A program made the translations under genes and the position numbers. From F23-B02 sp963650165 (GTDB lineage Bacteria > Bacillota > Clostridia > Oscillospirales > Oscillospiraceae), in contig CAVJKX010000016.1 in the NCBI GenBank assembly GCA_963650165.1, positions 1 to 33,202 on the forward strand: 33,202 bases of DNA, written 5' to 3'. The notes under the pieces were generated by a model. The model was not told where the DNA came from, did no database searches, and worked only from the letters and a program-made list of their open reading frames with translations. Position 1 is the first letter of the stretch, and the number at the start of each line of letters is the position of its first letter. This document shows, piece by piece, positions 6,702 to 14,324 of this stretch.

Positions 6702-7543
6702 CCGTAGTGGGATTTGAGGAAGCGGACGAAGCGGCGCACGGCGGTGGAGGCGGCGTCAAGGGATTTGAGCGCAACACCGACGCGCACGACGACCGGCAGC
6801 TCGAGCGGTATGGCCTTGACCTGGCCTTCGTAGCCGACAAGGGAAAACGACGACAGCACCGACACTCCGAGCCCTCCGGCGACCAGCGACAGGATCGTCG
6901 CATCGTCGGTAGCCTCGACCTGAATGCGCTTTGCGTCCGTCGGCAGCAGCTTCTCGGCATACTGCTCGCGGCAGGTGAAAAACGGCTCTTTGAGCAGGCG
7001 CTCGATGGATATGCGCTCGCGATCCCATTTGAACGAGGCGGGCACGACCGCGACCAGCGGCACGCGCGTGAGCGGGATCCACTCAAAGCCCTCGGCGCAG
7101 GATTCGTCGACCAGCGCAAGCTGCACATCGCCCTTTTCAAGAAGCTTGGGCAGCTCGTAGCCGCGCACGGTCACCTCGATCTCGATATCCGGATAAGCCT
7201 CGCCGAACTCCTGAAGCAGGCCCGGCAGCTCCGCGCGTGCGATGCTCGCAAAGCAGCCGAGGCTGAGCTGGCAGCTCTGCGTCCGGCTCTGCGCGGCGGC
7301 CTCCTGACGCAGTGCGTCGCAGGCGTCGAGGACATTTTTTATATACGGCAGAAGCATCTCTCCCTCCTCGGAGAGACGAACTCCGTGACTTCCGCGGTTG
7401 AGCAGCGTGCAGCCCAGCTCAGCTTCCAAATTATTAACAAGATGCGTCATTGCCGATTGCGTGTAGCCCAACTCCGCCGCGGCCTTGCTGAAGCTGCCGC
7501 GATCGACCGCCGTGAGCACGGCGCGAAGTCTTCCGTCGTCCAT
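6683..7543 (-). CDS. LysR-family transcriptional regulator
   Basis: A 286-residue LysR-type regulator. The winged helix-turn-helix is at residues 1-60 (LTAVDRGSFSKAAAELGYTQ, then HLVNNLEAELG and LNRGSHGVRLSEEG), followed by the periplasmic-binding-like effector domain from about 90 on. The start at 7543 is preferred to the ATG at 7561 because the ribosome site AAAGGTGGGAG lies between the two ATGs and the predicted -10 (7571-7566) would start transcription near 7559. It is transcribed away from brnQ, so it probably regulates that carrier and itself. The last residues (SEAN) and the stop codon are encoded by repeat copy C, so the C-terminus was probably altered by the repeat. Confidence 0.88.
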   Translation of the reverse strand: MDDGRLRAVLTAVDRGSFSKAAAELGYTQSAMTHLVNNLEAELGCTLLNRGSHGVRLSEEGEMLLPYIKNVLDACDALRQEAAAQSRTQSCQLSLGCFASIARAELPGLLQEFGEAYPDIEIEVTVRGYELPKLLEKGDVQLALVDESCAEGFEWIPLTRVPLVAVVPASFKWDRERISIERLLKEPFFTCREQYAEKLLPTDAKRIQVEATDDATILSLVAGGLGVSVLSSFSLVGYEGQVKAIPLELPVVVRVGVALKSLDAASTAVRRFVRFLKSHYGFSEAN

Positions 7544-7565
7544 AGCGCTCCCACCTTTCATTAAT

Positions 7566-7593
7566 ATTATATATCATAAATCAGCTATGCAAA
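7566..7593 (-). promoter_or_regulatory. Candidate promoter of the LysR gene
   Basis: Perfect TATAAT on the minus strand (7571-7566), with TTTGCA (7593-7588) 16 bases upstream. The start point would lie near 7559, giving a leader of about 15 bases before the ATG at 7543. The -35 is weak. Confidence 0.4.
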
Positions 7594-7669
7594 TATAACA
7601 CGTCAAACGTACATATTCAATAACTTTTGGTTAACATTTTGTCATATCGGGGATGAAAAAATGTTGTGT

Positions 7670-7740
7670 ATAGCATTAATTTTTTTAATATGTCAATGAA
7701 AAAATGTGATTTCCGCTCTCATGAAAATAATGCTATGCTG
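7670..7740 (+). promoter_or_regulatory. brnQ promoter and candidate LysR operator (inverted repeat)
   Basis: An extended -10 TGC-TATGCT (7732-7740) has a poor -35 (TTCCGC, 7712-7717), as expected for an activator-dependent promoter. The exact 9-bp inverted repeat ATAGCATTA (7670-7678) and TAATGCTAT (7729-7737) spans this region, with one arm covering the -10 box. Binding by the divergent LysR protein is an inference from position. Confidence 0.5.
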
Positions 7741-7798
7741 TATTCGGATTTTTCAGAGCAGTCCGCTGCACTGTAAATCGACAGAGAGAAAAAAGCAA

Positions 7799-7825
7799 AT
7801 GATGAAAGAGGAAAAAGCAAAATGA
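7799..7825 (+). CDS. Eight-codon upstream ORF coupled to brnQ (tentative)
   Basis: ATG at 7799 opens MMKEEKAK and stops at TGA 7823-7825, overlapping the brnQ start as ATGA. GAGAGAAAAAAG upstream could act as a weak ribosome site. The segment looks like a duplicated ribosome-site/start module (GAGA...GCAAATGA then GAGG...GCAAAATGA). It contains no Leu, Ile or Val codons, so it is not a classic attenuator leader; at most it couples translation. Expression is unproven. Confidence 0.3.
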   Translation: MMKEEKAK

Positions 7826-9123
7826 CACTTCAAAACAAAAAACACACGGGCCGCGACATAGTCGTCGTAGGCTTTGCGCTGTTCGCAATGTTTTTCGGCG
7901 CGGGCAACGTTATCTTCCCGCCGTACCTCGGCGTTGAAGCCGGTTCGGATTGGCTCAAGGGCTTCGCGGCGTACTTCATCGCCGATATAGGCCTTGCAAT
8001 GTTCGCGGTGTTCGCACTGCTGCGCGTCGGCAGCAGCGAGGCCGTCACCGCACGTCTGGGAAAGATACCCGCCACGATACTTATGTGCGCACTGATCCTG
8101 TGCATCGGCCCCATGGTAGCAATTCCCCGCACGGCAGCGACCACTTACGAGATGGCTATCGTCCCGAACATCAGCGGCGTATCCTCCGTTGTGTTCTCGA
8201 TCCTGTTCTTCGCACTGATCCTGTTCCTGTGCATCCGCCAGTCCGCAGTCGTCGATATCGTCGGCGCGATCCTGACACCGCTGCTGCTCATAGGCCTTGC
8301 GGTCATTATCGTCATGGGCATTATCCATCCGCTCGGCGAGATCTCGCTCACCCCGAATGCCGACAACGTCGTTCTCGGCGGCATAAAGGCCGGCTACCAG
8401 ACGCTCGACGCGCTGGCGGCGCTGCCCTTCGGCATAATCATTCTCCAGACCGCCGCCTCCAAGGGCTACACCACCGAGGGTCAGAAGTTCAGGATCGTCT
8501 CCGGCTCCGCCGTGCTCGCCGGCGTTCTGCTGCTGGGCGTTTACATGGGCCTGTGCTACCTCGGCGCCACCGTTTCGACGCAGTACGGCCTTGAGATCGG
8601 CCGTGCAGAGCTCGTCATGGCAATCGTCGAGTCGCTCATGGGCAAGGCCGGCATGATCATCTTCGGCGTCGTCGTGGGCCTTGCCTGCGTGACCACCGCG
8701 ATCGGCCTGACAAGCTCCGCAGCCGCATACTTTGCCGAGCTGTTCAAGGGCAAGGTGTCCTACAAGGCTTTTGTCATTATCATCTGCGTGTTCAGCGCGG
8801 CTGCCGCAAACCTCGGCCTCGACCGCATCGTTGCCATAGCGTCTCCGGTGCTGGATATCGTATATCCCCCCGCGCTCGTCGTTATAATCATCTCGCTTGT
8901 CATGCCCAAGGTCAGCGACTATGTCGCCCGCGGCGCGGCTCTGGGCGCCGTCGGCTCGAGCATACTGTGCACGCTCAAGCTCCCCGCAATGGAGTACCTG
9001 CCCCTGTACGACATGGGCCTGTACTGGATCCTTCCGGCGGTCATTTTCGGCCTGCTTGCCCTTGGCCTTGCAGCCATCGTAAAGCCCGAGAAGAAAAAAG
9101 AGGCTGCCGAAGCAAAGGTCTGA
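7822..9123 (+). CDS. brnQ: Branched-chain amino acid carrier BrnQ
   Basis: A 433-residue carrier of the LIVCS family, which imports Leu, Ile and Val with Na+ or H+. The N-terminal block (FALFAMFFGAGNVIFPP, residues about 18-34) is diagnostic. Further family blocks include IGPMVAIPRTAATTYE and LAALPFGIIIL. About twelve hydrophobic segments are present and length is normal. The start at 7822 has the purine-rich site AAAGAGGAAAAA (7805-7816). It is a single gene, divergent from a LysR regulator and closed by a terminator at 9148-9188. Confidence 0.94.
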   Translation: MTLQNKKHTGRDIVVVGFALFAMFFGAGNVIFPPYLGVEAGSDWLKGFAAYFIADIGLAMFAVFALLRVGSSEAVTARLGKIPATILMCALILCIGPMVAIPRTAATTYEMAIVPNISGVSSVVFSILFFALILFLCIRQSAVVDIVGAILTPLLLIGLAVIIVMGIIHPLGEISLTPNADNVVLGGIKAGYQTLDALAALPFGIIILQTAASKGYTTEGQKFRIVSGSAVLAGVLLLGVYMGLCYLGATVSTQYGLEIGRAELVMAIVESLMGKAGMIIFGVVVGLACVTTAIGLTSSAAAYFAELFKGKVSYKAFVIIICVFSAAAANLGLDRIVAIASPVLDIVYPPALVVIIISLVMPKVSDYVARGAALGAVGSSILCTLKLPAMEYLPLYDMGLYWILPAVIFGLLALGLAAIVKPEKKKEAAEAKV

Positions 9124-9140
9124 AAGCAAATAAGCAAATA

Positions 9141-9188
9141 AAAAATCCGACCCTCTGTGCTGCATTGAACACAGGGGGTCGTTTTTTT
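9141..9188. terminator. Bidirectional terminator between brnQ and the HAD gene
   Basis: CGACCCTCTGTG (9148-9159) pairs with CACAGGGGGTCG (9170-9181), with one T-G pair. T7 follows on the plus strand (9182-9188), and A5 at 9141-9145 gives a T-run on the minus strand, so it can serve both convergent units. Confidence 0.88.
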
Positions 9189-9228
9189 GCCGCCTGCTTT
9201 TCCGACATGCACCCGAAGCGCAGGCGCT

Positions 9229-9798
9229 TTACTCTTCCGGCCAGGGAACGGGCGTCTGCCCCTTGTCGACGATCAGGTAGGCCTTCTGCGCGATGCGCGC
9301 CATGGGCGTGTCTGACAGCGAGTCGGAGTAGAAGGCCTCGGTCACGGCGCCGGGGTGCGCCTCGTAAAACCTTCGTACCTTTTCCTCGCCGTGGCAGTTC
9401 CTGCCGTACATTTTGCCCGTGCGCTTATCCATGGGCGAGGCGATGAGCTCTATGCCGAGCCTGTCGGTCATGGGGCGGACGACAAACTCCGGCGAGGCGG
9501 AGATGACGATGTCGTCGCTGCTGTGCTGTGCGCGGTACCAGGGAGCTATCCGGTTCTCGTGCTCGTCCCAATAGGTCTTCAGCACAGCGTCTATATCGTC
9601 TATGCGGCGCACGAAGCTGAAAATATTCTCCTTGAGCGTCTCCTTGGGGATGAGCCGGAGAAGATACGCAAGCCCTATGACCGCCATTCTCGGCAGCCAC
9701 GGCAGCAGCGCCAACGGGTGTCGGCGCATGTACCACTTTACGAAGGTCACCGAAGAGTCGGGATAAAAAATCGTCTTGTCAAAATCGTATGTATTCAT
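9229..9798 (-). CDS. HAD-superfamily phosphatase (subfamily IB type)
   Basis: A 189-residue HAD hydrolase. Motif I is DFDKT at residues 5-9 (nucleophile Asp5, acid Asp7). ISASPEF provides the motif II Ser, and YSDSLSDTPM near 160-170 is motif IV with two metal-binding Asp. The overall order resembles phosphoserine-phosphatase-like HAD-IB proteins. The substrate is unknown. The start overlaps the ATPase stop as ATGA (9798-9795), so translation is coupled. A longer in-frame reading upstream is antisense-like, Arg-rich and lies inside the ATPase gene, so it is rejected. Confidence 0.83.
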   Translation of the reverse strand: MNTYDFDKTIFYPDSSVTFVKWYMRRHPLALLPWLPRMAVIGLAYLLRLIPKETLKENIFSFVRRIDDIDAVLKTYWDEHENRIAPWYRAQHSSDDIVISASPEFVVRPMTDRLGIELIASPMDKRTGKMYGRNCHGEEKVRRFYEAHPGAVTEAFYSDSLSDTPMARIAQKAYLIVDKGQTPVPWPEE

Positions 9799-11678
9799 AA
9801 GCCGTATACTCCATATGCGCAGCAGACCGAGATCATAAATGCGAGCGTGTCGGCGCTCACGGCGGCGATCATGCCGATGCTGCCGAATGCGGCCAGCAGC
9901 AGAACGGCGAGCTTCACGAGCAGCGCAAGCGAAAAGCTCAGCCGCACGGTCTTGCTCGTCTGCCTGCATATCCTCAGTGCCAGCGGCAGCTTGCGGATAT
10001 CGTCGCTCATGATCAGTATGCCGGAGCCTGATGCCGGGGCAGCGGCGTTCAGTGCGCCCATCGCAACGCCGACATCGGCGCGGCTGAGCACCTTCGCGTC
10101 GCTTACCGCGTCGCCCACGAACGCGAGCTTGCCCGCGTGCTTTTCACGCAGCAGCTCACCGACGGCGACGAGCTTGTCCTCCGGCAGGAGCTCCGCCATA
10201 ACGTCCGACACGCCGAGGGCGCGGCCGACGGCCTTGCCGACGCGTTCCGTGTCGCCCGTGAGCAGCACAGCCTTTTCGATGCCGAGGGAGTACAGCTCAC
10301 GCACGGCGTCCTTCGCGCCCTCCCTGACCCGGTCGTCGATGATTATATAACCGTAATATATTCCGGCGGCGGCGACGTGCACGACGGACAGATGCCTGTC
10401 CGTGCGGTCGCACTTGATGCCGTTGGTGTTCATAAGCGCCGTATTTCCGACGAGCACCTTCCTGCCGTAGACCTCGGCCTCCACGCCGCGTCCGGCGAGC
10501 TCGCGCACGTTTTTGACCTGCTCGGGGTCAATCACCGTTGTGCTTGCCCTGCGCAGCGACTGCGCGATGGGGTGACTCGAATGGCATTCGGCCGCCGCCG
10601 CGAGCGAGACGAGGTCGGCGCTGCTTATGCCCTTGGGCTCGACGCCGATGACGGAAAAGCTGCCCTCGGTCACGGTGCCGGTCTTGTCCATGACCAGTGT
10701 TGCCGCGGCGGACAGCCCCTCGAGCTCAGACTTGCTGCGGATGACGATGCCGTGCCCGACGGCGGTGCTCAGCCCCGCAAAATACGCCATGGAGGACGCG
10801 ATCAGCGGCGCCGTGAGCGATGCCGAGGCGAGGAATATCAGCGCCCTGTGCGGCCAGACGAGCCAGTCTCCGCTTATGATCGAGGGTATGACGGCCAGCG
10901 CGGCGGCAAGGAATATGACAACGGGCGTAAACAGCTTCGATACGCGCGCAAAGCGTGCCTCGCGCTTTGAAACGCTCCGCGGCGCCTGCTCGACGATATC
11001 CGCCGTGCGCAGGAGCGTCGAGTTGTTGTACAGCCCCGTGACGCGTATCTTCAGCGTTCCGCCGAGGTTCACGCAGCCGGAGACGACCTCGTTCCCGACG
11101 CCGACGTCGATCGGCGTCCTGTCGCCGGTGTAGGCCGAGGCGTCTACCGTGCCGCTGCCGTCAACGACTATGCCGTCAAGGGGAATGAGTTCGTTTTTCT
11201 TCACCGTCATGACCGTGCCGGGGCGGATGCGCTCGGGGGAGACCATGTTCATTTTCCCGTCCTGCTCGACCGCGACATACTCGGGGCGCAGGTAGGCAAG
11301 ATAGGGCGTGCGCCTGTGATTTTTTCCGGCGAAAATGTGCTCAAAGCAGCTTCCGACGCTGAATGCGACGAGGACGAAGAAGGCCTCGGTGAAGTTCTGC
11401 ATGCAGCCCGTTCCGATGCAGGCGAGGACGATGAGCATATCGTATGACAGCACGTTCCCGCGCAGAAGCTTTTCGACCGCCTTTCGCAGCGGAGTCAGCG
11501 CGGCGGCAAGCGGCGGAACGATGCCCAGCACGAGCGTCAGCCACTTCGGCATGTTGACGTATGCCGCGCTCACCGCCGAGGCCGCGATAAACAGCGCCAG
11601 CGCTATGCCCAGCGGCAGCAGCTCGCGCTCAAGCTCTATGCGCTCGGTGTCGCGCCTGCGGAAATCCTTATGCTTCAT
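9795..11678 (-). CDS. P1B-like P-type ATPase lacking the CPC motif
   Basis: A 627-residue P-type ATPase built like a heavy-metal transporter without N-terminal metal domains. Phosphorylation motif DKTGT starts at Asp331, and the P1B-specific HP dipeptide is present (CHSSHP, 365-370). Several canonical motifs differ. The metal-gating CPC of the sixth helix is replaced by Ser287-Leu288-Thr289 in an otherwise ungapped match (FLASASLTAPLIASSMAYFA). The actuator TGES reads TGDR (184-187), and the hinge GDGxND reads GDAVSD. The frame is intact, so these are substitutions, not frameshifts. It may carry a different ion, or be regulatory. The start at 11678 follows GGGAGG. The downstream HAD gene is translationally coupled. 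Confidence 0.85.
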   Translation of the reverse strand: MKHKDFRRRDTERIELERELLPLGIALALFIAASAVSAAYVNMPKWLTLVLGIVPPLAAALTPLRKAVEKLLRGNVLSYDMLIVLACIGTGCMQNFTEAFFVLVAFSVGSCFEHIFAGKNHRRTPYLAYLRPEYVAVEQDGKMNMVSPERIRPGTVMTVKKNELIPLDGIVVDGSGTVDASAYTGDRTPIDVGVGNEVVSGCVNLGGTLKIRVTGLYNNSTLLRTADIVEQAPRSVSKREARFARVSKLFTPVVIFLAAALAVIPSIISGDWLVWPHRALIFLASASLTAPLIASSMAYFAGLSTAVGHGIVIRSKSELEGLSAAATLVMDKTGTVTEGSFSVIGVEPKGISSADLVSLAAAAECHSSHPIAQSLRRASTTVIDPEQVKNVRELAGRGVEAEVYGRKVLVGNTALMNTNGIKCDRTDRHLSVVHVAAAGIYYGYIIIDDRVREGAKDAVRELYSLGIEKAVLLTGDTERVGKAVGRALGVSDVMAELLPEDKLVAVGELLREKHAGKLAFVGDAVSDAKVLSRADVGVAMGALNAAAPASGSGILIMSDDIRKLPLALRICRQTSKTVRLSFSLALLVKLAVLLLAAFGSIGMIAAVSADTLAFMISVCCAYGVYGL

Positions 11679-11708
11679 TGTCCGGCCTCCCGTCGAATAT
11701 AAATACCC

Positions 11709-11738
11709 ATGCTAAATCAATTATATAATGCCTGTCAA
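11709..11738 (-). promoter_or_regulatory. Promoter of the P-type ATPase/HAD operon
   Basis: On the minus strand: perfect TTGACA (11738-11733), an 18-base spacer and TAGCAT (11714-11709). It is divergent from the S24 promoter, with about 40 bases between the two -35 boxes. Confidence 0.6.
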
Positions 11739-11776
11739 ATCCGCATACACATAATCTTAACAAACGCCGTTATTCC

Positions 11777-11805
11777 TTGACATAATCACGGCCAAATGTT
11801 ATGAT
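11777..11805 (+). promoter_or_regulatory. Promoter of the S24 repressor operon
   Basis: TTGACA (11777-11782), a 17-base spacer, TATGAT (11800-11805), with an extended TGT before the -10. CATAA (11781-11785) and TTATG (11799-11803) form an inverted repeat within the promoter, a possible autoregulatory operator. Confidence 0.8.
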
Positions 11806-11840
11806 AGTTTAAATATATTGTACGGTAGGAGGTGCGCCGC

Positions 11841-12584
11841 TTGAGAGGCTCGATGCTCAAGGAGATACTTCAGGAGCAGGGCATAAGCATAAGCGAGCTT
11901 GCCCGCAGGCTGAACGTTTCCGCTCAGACGCTTTACAGCATGGTAAAGCGCGATAACCAGAAGGTCGATTTCGACATGATGATGCATATATGCAAGCAGC
12001 TCAACGTTCCCGTCGAGCGGCTGTGCGAGGATACTGCGCTGCCGAAAATGCCCGATCTGCGCGAGTGGCAGTTTATCGGGAAATACAGACGCCTGTCCGA
12101 GAGCGGAAGGGAGCTTGTCGATATGGTCATCGAGCATGAGCTCGGCCGCCGCGAGGAAGTCCGTGCACGGCAGGACGAGGACGGCAGGGTGATACCCCTT
12201 TATCTCACTCCGGCGGCTGCCGGCTATGCCTCGCCGGCTCTCGGCGACGATTACGAGGACTACACGGTCAGCAAGAGCTCCGAGGCGGACTTTGCCGTGC
12301 GCATCGACGGCGACAGCATGGAGCCGTATATAGGCGACGGCTCGGTCGCCCTGTGCAAGCGCGGCGCGATAATCCATGACGGCGACGTCGGCCTGTTTTT
12401 CGTCGACGGCGACATGAAGTGCAAGCAGTACTGCCAGGACTACAGCGGAAACGTGTATCTGTTCTCGGCAAACCGTGCGCGCAGCGACGCCGACGTTACG
12501 ATAATGGCAAGCTCGGGCATAACGCTCATGTGCTTCGGCAAGGTGCTGCTCGATAAGAGCATACCGCTGCCGGAAATGGGGTGA
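11841..12584 (+). CDS. XRE-family HTH regulator with S24 (LexA-like) protease domain
   Basis: A 247-residue repressor. The helix-turn-helix spans residues 5-62 (GISISELARRLNVSAQTLYS). The C-terminal S24 domain has the catalytic pair Ser159 (DGDSMEP) and Lys195 (CKQY), and a PAAAGYASP linker with Ala127-Gly128, the usual self-cleavage site. Such repressors are inactivated by RecA-stimulated or stress-triggered cleavage. TTG 11841 is chosen because AGGAGGTG (11827-11834) is seven bases upstream; the next ATG (11853) is too far and a GTG lies inside the ribosome site. No phage genes are nearby, and the operon continues with a membrane protein 4 bases later, so it probably controls chromosomal genes. 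Confidence 0.9.
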   Translation: MRGSMLKEILQEQGISISELARRLNVSAQTLYSMVKRDNQKVDFDMMMHICKQLNVPVERLCEDTALPKMPDLREWQFIGKYRRLSESGRELVDMVIEHELGRREEVRARQDEDGRVIPLYLTPAAAGYASPALGDDYEDYTVSKSSEADFAVRIDGDSMEPYIGDGSVALCKRGAIIHDGDVGLFFVDGDMKCKQYCQDYSGNVYLFSANRARSDADVTIMASSGITLMCFGKVLLDKSIPLPEMG

Positions 12585-12588
12585 GGCA

Positions 12589-13167
12589 ATGGAGTTTGAA
12601 AATAAGCTGCCCAAGGGCTATGAGACGCACACGGTCGATCTCGACGCGGACAAAAAGCTGAAGGTCGGAATTTGCGCGGCCTCGGCCGCCGCAGCGGTCC
12701 TGCTCACGGTGCTCGGCTGCCTGATAAAGAGCGTGAGCCTGCTGTTTGACGCGGGCGGCGTGTTCGCACTGATAATAAGGCTTGTCCTCATCGTGCTCGC
12801 GCTCGCGGCGAGCCTTGTCCTGCAGGACTTCTTAAAATGCTTTATCCTCGGCAGGCTCACCGGAAAGCCCGCACGCGTCGTGCGCGAAGGGATGAGCGCA
12901 CGGATAGAATATAAATGCTGGCTGGACAGAAAAAGCTACGTTATAATGAGCCTTGCACCGGCTGCGGCAGTGTGCCTTCTGATGCTTCTGCTCATGCTCG
13001 TGCTGCCGGACGGGCTTTTCTGGCCGTGCTGTGTCATATTCACGGTCAGCCTTGCCGGAGCGGCGGGCGATGCGTACATCGCATATAAGCTTTTCGGTGA
13101 AAAGGGCGAGGTGCGCGTGAAAAACGAGGGATATAATATTTTGATCGCAACGGAGAAAAAGAATTAA
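12589..13167 (+). CDS. DUF3267-like membrane protein lacking HExxH
   Basis: A 192-residue protein with about four hydrophobic segments. The layout (helix with the metal motif, then YVIMSLAPAAAVCLL, and a late GDAYIAYKL block) fits DUF3267, a family of putative membrane zinc metalloproteases that normally carry HExxH. At the expected place the sequence reads Gln79-Asp80-Phe-Leu-Lys83, so both His and the Glu are lost and no zinc site is expected. The codons there are clear and the frame is intact. The start follows GGGGTGAGG, which overlaps the repressor stop. The stop overlaps the next ATG (TAATG). A non-catalytic membrane sensor role beside the S24 repressor is conceivable. Confidence 0.7.
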   Translation: MEFENKLPKGYETHTVDLDADKKLKVGICAASAAAAVLLTVLGCLIKSVSLLFDAGGVFALIIRLVLIVLALAASLVLQDFLKCFILGRLTGKPARVVREGMSARIEYKCWLDRKSYVIMSLAPAAAVCLLMLLLMLVLPDGLFWPCCVIFTVSLAGAAGDAYIAYKLFGEKGEVRVKNEGYNILIATEKKN

Positions 13168-14324
13168 TGCAGATAAGCGAAGAGATACTCGGCATGAAGG
13201 ACGAATGCGTGAAGCTGCGCCGGGATCTGCACAGAATACCGGAGATAGGCTTTGAGCTTCCGCAGACGCATGAATATATAAGGCCCATACTCGAGTCCTG
13301 CCGCCCGGACGAGCTGAAGGTGCTGGCCGAAACCGGCTTCAAGGCGGTGTTCCTCACAAAGGGGGCAAACCATACGGTCGCCTTCCGCGCCGATATGGAC
13401 GGCATGAAAAACACCGAGGAGAACCGCTTCCGCTTCCGCTCGCGCAGCAAGGGCGTTATGCACGGCTGCGGCCACGACGGCCACATGACGATACTCCTGC
13501 TGCTGGCAAAGTGGATATCGCGCAACCGCAATAAGCTCAAATGCAACGTCGTTCTGCTGTTCCAGCCCGGCGAAGAGGGCTGGGGCGGCGCAAGACGCAT
13601 GATAGACGAGGGCGCGCTGAAAAACCCCAGGGTGGACCGCATTTACGGACTGCACCTGTGGCCGACCGTGCCCAAGGGCAAGATAGGCATCCGCTGGTCG
13701 AACCTCATGGCGCAGACGAGCGATTTTGAGATAAAGGTACACGGCAAGAGCGCTCACGCTTCCACGCCGCAGATGGGCATCGACGCGATAGTCGTCGCGG
13801 CCGAGCTCATAACGATGATCCAGTCGGTCATAACGCGCGACGTTGACCCGCATCAGGACGCGCTGCTGACCCTCGGTAAGATATCGGGCGGCACCTCGCA
13901 CAACGTCATAGCCGATGAGGTCACCATGTACGGCACTCTGCGCGTTTTCAGCAACGATCTGTACGATAAGCTCATGCGCCAGATAATCGCGCTTCTGAAG
14001 GGCCTTGAAATGGCTACCGGCGCGGGCATTTCGATGAAGACCATAGTCCATTACCCGTACGTTGCAAATCCCCGTCCGCTGGTCGAGCATTTTTACACGG
14101 TGCTCGATTCGATGGACGACGTCGTGCTCGTCGAGCCCGTCATGGCGGCCGAGGATTTTGCCGAATATCAGCAGGAGGTCGAGGGCATGTTCATGTTCCT
14201 CGGCATAAACGGAGGCAGGGGCGGTGCGCCGCTGCACAGCAGCAGCTTCGACTTTGACGAGGAGGTGCTTCTCGTCGGAGCGGAGGCATTCAAAAGAATA
14301 TTGGAGAGTGAAAATTATGCATGA
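13167..14324 (+). CDS. M20-family amidohydrolase
   Basis: A 385-residue metallopeptidase-like amidohydrolase of the M20D type (N-acyl-amino acid, hippurate or N-acetyl-diaminopimelate hydrolases). Metal ligands are visible: HGCGHDGH (Cys101, His103), PGEEG (Glu136/137), GLHLWP (His163) and a C-terminal LHSSSFDFDEE (His357). The dimerisation domain lies between about residues 180 and 290 (KVHGKSAHASTPQMGID). The substrate cannot be decided from sequence. It starts within the preceding stop codon (TAATG) and overlaps the next gene by 8 bases, so it is in the middle of a four-gene operon. Confidence 0.88.
   Translation: MQISEEILGMKDECVKLRRDLHRIPEIGFELPQTHEYIRPILESCRPDELKVLAETGFKAVFLTKGANHTVAFRADMDGMKNTEENRFRFRSRSKGVMHGCGHDGHMTILLLLAKWISRNRNKLKCNVVLLFQPGEEGWGGARRMIDEGALKNPRVDRIYGLHLWPTVPKGKIGIRWSNLMAQTSDFEIKVHGKSAHASTPQMGIDAIVVAAELITMIQSVITRDVDPHQDALLTLGKISGGTSHNVIADEVTMYGTLRVFSNDLYDKLMRQIIALLKGLEMATGAGISMKTIVHYPYVANPRPLVEHFYTVLDSMDDVVLVEPVMAAEDFAEYQQEVEGMFMFLGINGGRGGAPLHSSSFDFDEEVLLVGAEAFKRILESENYA

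Noticed and set aside
11841..12584. Prophage, based on the S24 repressor
   Set aside because: No integrase, structural or lysis gene is present nearby; the neighbours are metabolic and membrane genes.
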